Assembly (NCBI GenBank): GCA_944329445.1
Contig: CALVIH010000012.1
Coordinates: forward strand, 1-34,608
DNA from: an uncultured Bacilli bacterium
GTDB taxonomy: Bacteria; Bacillota_I; Bacilli_A; RF39; UBA660
Direction of reading: 5' to 3'
DNA: 34,608 nucleotides
Below the pieces are notes generated by a model. The model was not told the origin of the DNA. It was given only the letters and a program-made list of their open reading frames with translations, and ran no database searches. Each line of letters begins with the position of its first letter. Position 1 is the stretch's first letter. Shown one piece after another: positions 7,719-15,022 of this stretch. A program made the position numbers and the translations under genes.

Positions 7719-7868
7719 ATGAGAAATGAAACGATAACAAATTGTCACCAGTTGAAATTGAAAGCTTAAGATGGTAAGTATCGTATATCTGATGTAGTTA
7801 ACATTGAAGGTGCGTTTAGGATAATAGAGTTAATTTCAAGTAAAAAAGCAAGGAATGTTTTCTACTAA
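7719..7868 (+). pseudogene. Decayed fragment of a BRO/DinD-type phage antirepressor domain
   Basis: One frame reads MRNETITNCHQLKLKA, an in-frame TAA at 7767-7769, then DGKYRISDVVNIEGAFRIIE followed by LISSKKARNVFY and a stop at 7866. This matches the usual wording of BRO-N/DinD-type proteins (TNCHQLKL, then an adenine-rich 'DGK.R.tDv..tE..FRiiqsIPSpKAepFk.WLA'). The interrupting stop and the loss of everything after the SKKA motif show a dead fragment. Such antirepressors are carried mostly by phages and mobile elements, so it is evidence that a mobile element once occupied this spot. Identification is by motif only. Confidence 0.65.
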
Positions 7869-7897
7869 ATGACTTTTAATAAAAAATATCAAAAAAG

Positions 7898-7906
7898 TGT
7901 TATAAT
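7898..7906 (+). promoter_or_regulatory. Extended -10 promoter of the SANT operon
   Basis: TGTTATAAT: an extended -10 (TG at 7898-7899) with a perfect TATAAT at 7901-7906. No good -35 is seen, which extended -10 promoters tolerate. Transcription would start near 7912, about 40 bases before the first SANT gene. Confidence 0.65.
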
Positions 7907-7934
7907 AATAATTAAGTTTTTCTTTGAAAGATTT

Positions 7935-7942
7935 GGGGGGGG
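7935..7942 (+). repeat. G8 homopolymer at the ribosome-binding site of the first SANT gene
   Basis: Eight consecutive G end 9 bases before the ATG at 7952 and take the place of the Shine-Dalgarno sequence. No other ribosome site is visible. Slippage would change both the strength and the spacing of this site. Confidence 0.8.
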
Positions 7943-7951
7943 TAAATATAT

Positions 7952-10030
7952 ATGAATCAAAGAATCTGGACTAAAGAGGAAGATGATTATATAAAAGATA
8001 ATTTTGGAAACAAAACTTTTAGTGAAATGGCAGAACATATTGGTTGTTCAATAATTACAGTTCAGAAAAGAGCGAGATTTCTAGGCTTTGATTATGAGAA
8101 AAAAACACTAAGAAGATGGAATGAAGAAGAAATAGAATTATTAAAAATAATGGCACCAAAGTATTTGAATAAAACTATAGCAAGAAAATTGAATCGTTCT
8201 ATTAATGAAGTAAATAAAAAGGCTAGAGAATTAGGAGTTGAATTAATCTTTAAAAGACCAGTGTGGAAAAAATGGAAGTTGAAATTTTTAAAAGAAAATA
8301 TAAATAGCCTATCATTATCTCAAATTCAAAAAGAATTAGAAGTAAACTATTATCAAATCATGGATAAACTAGATGAACTTGGTATAGAATATAACAATAA
8401 TTCTTGGAGCGAAGAAGAGATAAATATTTTAACCGAATTATCTGGTAAAGTATATATAAGAGAGATTGCTAAAGTTTTAAATAGATCTGAAGGCGCTATT
8501 ATATCTAAAGCAGATAAATTAGGATTAGATTATATTACTTTAAAAAAAGTTTATACAGAAAAAGAATTAAAATACATAAAAGATAATTGGGGTATTATTG
8601 CGGTAACTGATATAGCAAGAAATTTAGGAGTAAGCAGAATAATGGTTCAAACTCAAGCAGATAAAATGAATCTTCCAAAATTAGGTAATAATCCATATAG
8701 AAAATGGACTGAAGAAAAATTAATAGAATTAAAAAGATTATCTTCCAAGAAATCTATAACTGAATTAGCTAAACACTTTAATACGACCAACGATGCGATT
8801 ATAACTATAGCTCATAGAAACGGAATATATTTAAATGATGATAAGATTCATTGGACTGAAGAAGATAATGCGGTTTTAAGAGAATTATCAAAGAATTTAG
8901 ATTTATCAGAAATAGCAACCAAAATGAATAGAACTACTTCTGCTGTTCGTTTACAAGCAGAAAGACAAAATATTAAAATTATACCGAATAAAAAAAATAC
9001 TTTAAGTGTATGGACTGAAGAAAATAATAAAGAATTAAAAAAGTTAGTTAGAGAAGGTAAATCTTTGTTAGAAATTTGTAATATAATGAATAAAAAAGAT
9101 GGTATAGTGTTAAAAAAAGCCAGGGAATTAAATTTAGATATAAAAACAGAAGAACAAAGACAATGGTCTGAAGAAGAAATTGCTAGATTAAAAGAGTTAT
9201 CTAAAACACAAAAAATAAGTGAATTAGTTAAAGAATTAAACCGTACGAGTAGCTCAATAAAAGCAATGGCTAAGAAATTAGGAATTAATATAATGAGTGA
9301 TAGAAAAAGTTGGACTGAAGAAGAATATAAACTTCTTGAAAAATTGACTATGATTGAGAAAAAAACTCCTAAAGAAATAGCAGAGATACTTGGAAGAACT
9401 GAAGATGCAATTATTATTAAAATAAATAGAAGAGGGTTGCAAATCCAAACAAATGACAAAAGATTTTGGACAAAGGAAGAAGAAACTTTATTATCTGATT
9501 TATGGGGAACAGAATCATTTGAAACAATCGCAAAGAAATTAAACAGAACCGTATCATCAATTAAAAATAAGGCATTTCTTTTAGGCTTAGGATCTGCAAT
9601 AGAAAGTAATTATAATGGTTTAACAATCAAAGATATTAGTGATTTGTTGGGTGTAAACATAAATACAGTAAGTGTAAACTGGATCGGGTTAGGATTAAAA
9701 TATAAAGTTCAAAAAATATCAAAATCAAGGAGTTATAGATATGTAGAAATAAAAGATTTATATGAGTTTTTAGAGAGAAATCAAAATATATGGGACAGTA
9801 GGAATTTAGAAAAAAATATTTTGGGAACAGAACCAGAATGGTTGAAAGAAAAAAGAAAGCGAGATATAAAACAGAATCCAGATATTGAACGACCAAATTT
9901 GACTAAGCAGCAGTTAATACTTGCAAGAAAGTTCTTTTTAGAATTAAAAGAAGAAACAAAAGAACAAGAAGAATCAACTATAGATGAACAAGGCCCACAA
10001 TTATCTTTAAAAAGAGGTAAAAGAAGATGA
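7952..10030 (+). CDS. Multi-SANT/Myb-repeat DNA-binding protein A (11 repeats + HTH)
   Basis: A 692-residue protein made of tandem units of about 50 residues with the pattern [RK].WT.EE...L..L......eIA..LnRs..aI..KA..LG, that is, three helices with a conserved Trp at the start as in Myb/SANT domains. I count 11 units over residues 1 to about 553, beginning near 1, 54, 104, 150, 200, 249, 299 and then about every 50. Unit 3 (WKKW...LKENINSL) and unit 5 (YIKDNWG...IARNL) are divergent. Residues about 554-620 form a different helix-turn-helix (LTIKDISDLLGVN...), followed by a conserved 'EPEWLKEKRKRDI' block and a charged tail. Its TGA overlaps the ATG of the next gene by 4 bases. Multiple DNA contacts are expected; target and function are unknown. 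Confidence 0.85.
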   Translation: MNQRIWTKEEDDYIKDNFGNKTFSEMAEHIGCSIITVQKRARFLGFDYEKKTLRRWNEEEIELLKIMAPKYLNKTIARKLNRSINEVNKKARELGVELIFKRPVWKKWKLKFLKENINSLSLSQIQKELEVNYYQIMDKLDELGIEYNNNSWSEEEINILTELSGKVYIREIAKVLNRSEGAIISKADKLGLDYITLKKVYTEKELKYIKDNWGIIAVTDIARNLGVSRIMVQTQADKMNLPKLGNNPYRKWTEEKLIELKRLSSKKSITELAKHFNTTNDAIITIAHRNGIYLNDDKIHWTEEDNAVLRELSKNLDLSEIATKMNRTTSAVRLQAERQNIKIIPNKKNTLSVWTEENNKELKKLVREGKSLLEICNIMNKKDGIVLKKARELNLDIKTEEQRQWSEEEIARLKELSKTQKISELVKELNRTSSSIKAMAKKLGINIMSDRKSWTEEEYKLLEKLTMIEKKTPKEIAEILGRTEDAIIIKINRRGLQIQTNDKRFWTKEEETLLSDLWGTESFETIAKKLNRTVSSIKNKAFLLGLGSAIESNYNGLTIKDISDLLGVNINTVSVNWIGLGLKYKVQKISKSRSYRYVEIKDLYEFLERNQNIWDSRNLEKNILGTEPEWLKEKRKRDIKQNPDIERPNLTKQQLILARKFFLELKEETKEQEESTIDEQGPQLSLKRGKRR

Positions 10031-12390
10031 AGCAAAAATTTTATTTGACTGAAGAAATGGTAGATGAATTAAAAAATATATGGAATACTAAACCATTGTA
10101 TAAGATTGCTATAGATTTCCATACAACAACAGAAACAATAAGAAAAAAAGCAAATGAGATTGGTCTGGAAGAATATAAAAGTAATCGTTGGACAAAAGAA
10201 GAGGAGGAACTTCTTCGTGAGTATTCAAAAAAATATGTTACAAAGACAATAGCAAGAAAATTAGGAAGAAGTTATTTAGCTGTTCAAAAGAAGGCCGTTA
10301 AGTTAGGTATTGAATTACATAGTACACCTGATCCATGGAAAAAATGGATGATAGATTATTTAAAAGATAATATTAATAAGCAACCTATAGGTAAAATAGA
10401 ATCAATGATCGGATTAAGTTATCACTCAATATTAACTAAGTGTAAAGAATTGGGAATTGATTATGTTAAAGAAAACTGGACGGATGATGAAATAAAAATA
10501 TTAAGAGAATATGCTAATAAGTGTCATTATACTGAGTTAACAAAAGTTTTGCCGAATAGAACGATTGGTGCAATTGCTGCAAAAGCTTATGAATTAGGAA
10601 TTGAAACAATATCTACATATACAAAGTTAGATGATAAACAAATCCAATATATAAAAGATAATTGGGGAGATATGCCTGCTACAGAAATAGCAAGAAACTT
10701 AAAAATTAGTATTGGTATTTTAAATAGATATAAAAAGGAATTAAATCTTCCAAATACAGGACAGCAAAAAAAATGGACTGATGAGAAAATTAGTGAATTA
10801 AGAAAAGACGCTAAAATGAAAACTAGGAATGAACTAGCTAAGAAGTACAAAACATCACCTGCACAAATCTCTGCAGTTGCTAGAAAAAATAATATTAAAC
10901 TGACAGATTCAAAACTTGTATGGACTGATGAATTAGTTAGTCAATTACAAAAATTAATAGACCAAGGATTAGGAATAAGTGAAATTTCAAAAGAAATGGA
11001 TATGAAAGCATCATCAATTAGACAGCAAATTAGAAAAATGAAGGGTGATGAGTTTATCAATCCAAGTTCAAAAAGTAAAAGATGGATGGATGACGAAGTT
11101 AATAAATTAATTAGTTTATCTAAAATATATACAACTGAAGAAATAGCTGAAATACTTAATAAAACTGAAAGACAAATATATAACAAAGCAGTAAAACTTG
11201 GAATTCAAATAAATAGAAATAAACAAAACTTATGGACTGATAAAGATACTCAAACACTAATTAATTTACATGATAATTATGAACTTCACATTATTTCAAA
11301 AATTATGGGGAAATCTGAGGCAATAATTCGTGAAAAAGCACAAGTTTTAGGATTAAAATTAAAATTTAAAGAAAGAACAGCTTGGTCTTTAGATGAAGAA
11401 CAATTATTAAAGGAATATGCAAAAAATTATACGATAAATGAAATTGCATATATTCTAGGACGTACTACTTCGTCAGTTAATGCAAAATTAAGATATATGG
11501 GAATTAAAGCTGTTCAAAGTTCGAGGTTTTGGACAAAAGAAGAGGAAGAAGAATTAAAAAGACTATCAGATGATTTTTCAATAGAAGAAATTGCTAAAAA
11601 AATGAATAAATCTTATGATTCTATTGTTGCAAAATCATATCAATTGGGAATAAGAACAAAAAATTATTCTAATAAAAGATGGACAAAGGAAGAAGAAACA
11701 GAATTATTGGAGTTACTAACTTCCTATTCATCATTTGAAGTTGCAGAAATATTAAACAGAAGTGAAGAAGCGATAGCTTTAAAAGCGATTAATTTAGGGT
11801 ATAATATTGATTCAAAGCATAGAAAATGGACAGAGGAAGAAGAAACTATGTTATCTGATTTATGGGGAACAGAATCAATAGAAAATATTGCTAAAAAGTT
11901 AAACAGAACTGTTTCTTCGATTGTAAATAGAGTATATGTTCTTGGGCTTGGATCTCAAATTGAAAATAATTATGATGGACTTAGAATTCAAGATATTTCT
12001 GATATATTTCAAGTTAATAGAAATGTTATTTTAACGTCATGGGTAAGTTTAGGATTAAAATTAAGTTTTAGAAAAAGATCAAATTATAGTGTATATTCTT
12101 ATGTTCAAATAAAAGATTTATATGAATTTTTAGAGAAAAATCAAAATATATGGGATAGTAGAAATTTAGAAAAAAATCTTTTAGGAATTGAACCTGAATG
12201 GTTAAAGGAAAAAAGAAAACGAGATATGGGACAAAATTCAGGTGTTGAACGACTAAATTTAACAAAACAGCAATTAATACTAGATAAAAGTTATTATTTG
12301 GATTCAGAAATGTCAAAAGAGAATACGGAGCTTAGTGAAAATACGATTACTCCTAGATTAATTAAAATAAAAGATAATAAAAAAAGGTGA
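10027..12390 (+). CDS. Multi-SANT/Myb-repeat DNA-binding protein B (13 repeats + HTH)
   Basis: A 787-residue paralogue of protein A with the same plan. I count 13 Myb/SANT-like units up to about residue 645, then the helix-turn-helix module (LRIQDISDIFQVN...), the 'EPEWLKEKRKRDM' block and a basic tail. Units 1-7 correspond one-to-one with units 1-7 of A, including the odd unit 3 (PWKKWMIDYLKDNINKQ) and unit 5 (YIKDNWGDMPATEIARNL). The extra two units lie in the middle-to-late part. The last unit is nearly identical to that of A even at DNA level (27 identical bases at 9491-9517 and 11851-11877). It starts on an ATGA overlap with A, which implies translational coupling. A typical bacterial regulator carries one or two such domains, so 13 is exceptional. 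Confidence 0.85.
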   Translation: MKQKFYLTEEMVDELKNIWNTKPLYKIAIDFHTTTETIRKKANEIGLEEYKSNRWTKEEEELLREYSKKYVTKTIARKLGRSYLAVQKKAVKLGIELHSTPDPWKKWMIDYLKDNINKQPIGKIESMIGLSYHSILTKCKELGIDYVKENWTDDEIKILREYANKCHYTELTKVLPNRTIGAIAAKAYELGIETISTYTKLDDKQIQYIKDNWGDMPATEIARNLKISIGILNRYKKELNLPNTGQQKKWTDEKISELRKDAKMKTRNELAKKYKTSPAQISAVARKNNIKLTDSKLVWTDELVSQLQKLIDQGLGISEISKEMDMKASSIRQQIRKMKGDEFINPSSKSKRWMDDEVNKLISLSKIYTTEEIAEILNKTERQIYNKAVKLGIQINRNKQNLWTDKDTQTLINLHDNYELHIISKIMGKSEAIIREKAQVLGLKLKFKERTAWSLDEEQLLKEYAKNYTINEIAYILGRTTSSVNAKLRYMGIKAVQSSRFWTKEEEEELKRLSDDFSIEEIAKKMNKSYDSIVAKSYQLGIRTKNYSNKRWTKEEETELLELLTSYSSFEVAEILNRSEEAIALKAINLGYNIDSKHRKWTEEEETMLSDLWGTESIENIAKKLNRTVSSIVNRVYVLGLGSQIENNYDGLRIQDISDIFQVNRNVILTSWVSLGLKLSFRKRSNYSVYSYVQIKDLYEFLEKNQNIWDSRNLEKNLLGIEPEWLKEKRKRDMGQNSGVERLNLTKQQLILDKSYYLDSEMSKENTELSENTITPRLIKIKDNKKR

Positions 12391-12395
12391 TTACT

Positions 12396-13457
12396 ATGAA
12401 AGGAACAAAGCGGGAATTTACAGAAGAGGAAATACAATATATAATTAATAATTGGGGAAAAGAGTCTGCTCATAGCATGAAGAAAAAGTTTAATTGCTCA
12501 TGGTATGCAGTTTGTAAGGTAGCAGAAAAGCATGGATTAGAAATACCTAAATCTAATGAGTGGACAAACGAAGAGATTGAAACTTTAAAATTATTATCTG
12601 ATAAATATCATTATTCTGAAATAGCAAAAATTATGAATAAAACAGAAAATGCCATTTATATAAAAGCAAGAAGATTAGGAATAACTTTAATACAAGATAG
12701 AAGAAAATGGACAAAAGAGGAAGAAACCATGTTATCTGATTTATGGGGAACTAAATCTATTGAAGTTATAGCAAAAACTATGAAGAGAACCGTTTTTTCA
12801 TTAAAGGTTAAAGCAGTAAGAATGGGGCTTGGACCTATGGTTAGAAATAATTATGATCTTATTACAGTATCTGATATGTGTGATTTGCTTAACGTTACTC
12901 GTGATAGAATTACAAATACATGGATTAATTTAGGGTTAAATTTAAAAAAGAAAAGGTTAACTAATAATATGTCATATTATGTAATTACATGGAATGATTT
13001 GATGGATTTTTTAGAGAAAAATCAAAATGAATGGGATTCAAGATGTGTTGAAAAAAATATGCTTGGTACTGAACCAGACTGGTTAAAAGAAAAAAGAAAA
13101 CGAGATATTGAAGAAAATCCTCTTTGGTATCGTAAGTGGACAGAAGATGAAAAAAAGCAGGTAGAAAATTTATTTAAATCTGGTAAGGATTATTTAGGAA
13201 TTGCTGAAATTATAAATAGAAGTGAATGGTCAGTTGCTAATTTGCTTAGGAATATGGGTTATAGTTATATGCTTCCACAATTTTGGAAGGGTAAGGAATT
13301 AAAATATTTAAAAGAAAATTATAAAGATATGACTTATTCAGAAATCGCAGAGGAACTTGGAAGAACAACTAAAGCAATTGGTGCTAAAGCCGAAGAACTG
13401 GGTTATCAAAAAAGACTTATAAAATCAAAAAATAATGGTGGTGAAAGTAATGGCTAG
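12396..13457 (+). CDS. Multi-SANT/Myb-repeat DNA-binding protein C (5 repeats + internal HTH)
   Basis: A 353-residue short relative of A and B. Three Myb/SANT-like units (residues about 1-155; the third reads KWTKEEETMLSDLWGTKSIE, matching the last unit of A and B) precede the shared helix-turn-helix (ITVSDMCDLLNVT...) and the 'EPDWLKEKRKRDI' block. Then, unlike A and B, two more units follow (YRKWTEDEKKQVENLFKSG and FWKGKELKYLKENYKDMTYS). I place the start at the ATG at 12396: an in-frame GTG at 12387 is part of the ribosome site AAAGGTGATT. The gene is coupled to B by close spacing, and its end overlaps the sigma-factor gene by 8 bases. Confidence 0.85.
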   Translation: MKGTKREFTEEEIQYIINNWGKESAHSMKKKFNCSWYAVCKVAEKHGLEIPKSNEWTNEEIETLKLLSDKYHYSEIAKIMNKTENAIYIKARRLGITLIQDRRKWTKEEETMLSDLWGTKSIEVIAKTMKRTVFSLKVKAVRMGLGPMVRNNYDLITVSDMCDLLNVTRDRITNTWINLGLNLKKKRLTNNMSYYVITWNDLMDFLEKNQNEWDSRCVEKNMLGTEPDWLKEKRKRDIEENPLWYRKWTEDEKKQVENLFKSGKDYLGIAEIINRSEWSVANLLRNMGYSYMLPQFWKGKELKYLKENYKDMTYSEIAEELGRTTKAIGAKAEELGYQKRLIKSKNNGGESNG

Positions 13458-14097
13458 GAAATTATCATTAGATGAAACAAAAAAATGTTTAAAAGCATGG
13501 CGAGAACTTGCTGATAAAGAGGCATTGGAAGTTTTAATGATCAGCAATGGTGGATTAGTTGGGTACATTGCTAAAAAATATTTAGGAAAAGGTTTAACTT
13601 TTGAAGAATTACAGTCAGCTGGTAACGAAGGTTTATTAAATTCAATTAATAAATTCGATTATAATGAAAGAGCAATTGAAGGATTTAGTACTTATATTTC
13701 TACAGCAATTGAAAATCAAATTAGGATGGAATTAAGAAAATATAACAAACATAGTCATGTACTAAGTTTTGATCAACCAATAGGTCAAAATAAAGATGGA
13801 GATGAACTTAAAATCGAAGACATTGTTGGTACTGATGCCGATCAATTAATAGATGATATAATATCCGAAATGAAAATAGATATTGTTCGGGATGCCCTAC
13901 AATGTTTAACATCTAGAGAACAACAGATCATTTTATTACGATACGGACTTGATGATGTACATAGAAAAACGCAAGATGAAGTGGCAAAGATGTTTGGATG
14001 TTCCCAGACTACAATTGCAAAACAAGAACAAAGAGCGTTGACAAAAATGAGACATCCTAGAAATACAAGAAAATTAAAAGATTTTATAGAAGAATAA
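13450..14097 (+). CDS. Sigma-70-family RNA polymerase sigma factor
   Basis: A 215-residue sigma factor. Region 2 is residues about 30-95 (LVGYIAKKYLGKGLTFEELQ, NEGLLNSINKFDY, then FSTYISTAIENQIRMELRKY, the core-binding and -10-recognising part). Region 4 is about 140-205 (LTSREQQIILLRYGLDD...TQDEVAKMFGCSQTTIAKQE, a -35-binding helix-turn-helix). There is no region 1.1, and region 3 appears short, similar in size to sporulation or general-stress sigma factors. The in-frame GTG/ATG codons upstream are inside gene C. I chose the ATG at 13450, preceded by GGTGGTGA. It is the last gene of the multi-SANT operon, overlapping C by 8 bases, so the SANT proteins and this sigma probably work in one regulatory system. 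No anti-sigma gene is adjacent. Confidence 0.85.
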   Translation: MARKLSLDETKKCLKAWRELADKEALEVLMISNGGLVGYIAKKYLGKGLTFEELQSAGNEGLLNSINKFDYNERAIEGFSTYISTAIENQIRMELRKYNKHSHVLSFDQPIGQNKDGDELKIEDIVGTDADQLIDDIISEMKIDIVRDALQCLTSREQQIILLRYGLDDVHRKTQDEVAKMFGCSQTTIAKQEQRALTKMRHPRNTRKLKDFIEE

Positions 14098-14152
14098 AAA
14101 GCAGAAAAAAATCAAAAGAGGTTTAAATAAACAAAAGTCAAAAAAGTAATAA

Positions 14153-14177
14153 TTCAAAGAAAAAGTAAAGAAGATAT
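14153..14177 (+). repeat. Right copy of the 25-base direct repeat flanking the SANT operon
   Basis: Matches 7535-7559 at 24 of 25 bases in direct orientation and lies 56 bases after the sigma-factor stop, so the two copies bracket the whole SANT/sigma operon. Confidence 0.5.
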
Positions 14178-14186
14178 AAAAATGGT

Positions 14187-14220
14187 AAACAAAATAAGTA
14201 AAGGAGGCTTATTTTGTTTT
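14187..14220 (+). terminator. Terminator of the multi-SANT/sigma operon
   Basis: AAACAAAATAAG (14187-14198) pairs perfectly over 12 bases with CTTATTTTGTTT (14208-14219) around the loop TAAAGGAGG. The 3' arm is T-rich. The loop happens to contain a perfect Shine-Dalgarno sequence with no start codon behind it. Confidence 0.7.
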
Positions 14221-14236
14221 ATTTTGTAGTAAAAAA

Positions 14237-14245
14237 TGTTATAAT
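14237..14245 (+). promoter_or_regulatory. Extended -10 promoter of the hydrolase-murF-ddl operon
   Basis: TGTTATAAT with perfect TATAAT at 14240-14245 and an upstream TG. No clear -35. It is about 40 bases ahead of the hydrolase start. Confidence 0.65.
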
Positions 14246-14286
14246 ATGTAAAGAAGATTTATCCATAATAGAAATAGGTGATTAAC

Positions 14287-15009
14287 TTGAACATAAATGG
14301 ATTAGATATTAATTATATAGATTTTGGTAATAAGAAAAAAGATGCAATTGTTTTGCTTCATGGATGGGGACAAAACATTCAAATGATGCAAATGCTAGGT
14401 GAACCATTTAAAAAGGATTATCGAATCATTATATTAGACTTTCCTGGGTTTGGATTGAGTCCTGAGCCAAAAAAGGTAATGGACGTAAATGATTATACCG
14501 TTATGGTTGAAGAGCTATTAAAAAAACTAGGAGTTAAAAATCCTATATTAATTGGTCATTCGTTTGGTGGTAGGGTATCAGTTAAGTATGCATCAAGAAA
14601 CGAAGTGAAAAAGGTTATTCTTTTATCTCCGGCTTTAAAAGGTCATGATAAAAAAGGATTGAAAACCAAAGTTTTAAAATTTTTAAAAACGGTTCCTGGA
14701 ATAAAGAACTTAGAGAGTTGGGCTAAAAACCACATAGGTTCTCGGGATTATAAGGCCGCTAGTCCAATTATGAAACAGGTTTTGGTAAAAACCGTTAACG
14801 AGGATTTATCAGGGGATGCAAAAAAAATAAAAGCTCCAACCATTTTGATATATGGAGATTTGGATAGTGAGGTTCCAGAAGAGGATACCAAGGAGTATGA
14901 AAGACTAATACCAGATTGTGGACTTATTCTTTATGAAGGATGTACACACTATGCATACTTGGAAAGATTACAACAAACGATAAATATAATTAGAAATTTT
15001 ATAAAGTAA
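14287..15009 (+). CDS. Alpha/beta hydrolase
   Basis: A 240-residue soluble alpha/beta-hydrolase fold enzyme. The catalytic triad is visible: nucleophile Ser92 in GHSFGG, Asp193 in YGDLDSEVP and His221 in CTHYAYLE. The oxyanion-hole motif LLHGWG is at residues 23-28. The substrate cannot be read from sequence; relatives include esterases and C-C hydrolases. I chose the TTG at 14287 because the in-frame GTG at 14278 belongs to the ribosome site AGGTGATTAAC. It is the first gene of an operon with the membrane-anchored MurF-like ligase (13 bases downstream) and Ddl, so a job near peptidoglycan precursors is possible but not shown. Confidence 0.85.
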   Translation: MNINGLDINYIDFGNKKKDAIVLLHGWGQNIQMMQMLGEPFKKDYRIIILDFPGFGLSPEPKKVMDVNDYTVMVEELLKKLGVKNPILIGHSFGGRVSVKYASRNEVKKVILLSPALKGHDKKGLKTKVLKFLKTVPGIKNLESWAKNHIGSRDYKAASPIMKQVLVKTVNEDLSGDAKKIKAPTILIYGDLDSEVPEEDTKEYERLIPDCGLILYEGCTHYAYLERLQQTINIIRNFIK

Positions 15010-15022
15010 GGATGTGCATAAT

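Noticed and set aside
8848-9459. Long minus-strand open frame (203 aa) opposite SANT gene A
   Set aside because: It is a by-product of Glu/Lys-rich coding on the other strand; hydrophobic, with no ribosome site, and the plus-strand protein is clearly real.
7952-13457. The tandem repeats might be TALE-, PPR- or ankyrin-like arrays
   Set aside because: Each unit begins with W(T/S).EE and ends with KA..LG over about 50 residues, which fits Myb/SANT three-helix units and not the 33-35-residue pattern of those families.
14199-14210. Perfect Shine-Dalgarno AAAGGAGG suggesting a small gene after the sigma factor
   Set aside because: It lies in the loop of the operon terminator and no start codon with an open frame follows at a suitable distance.
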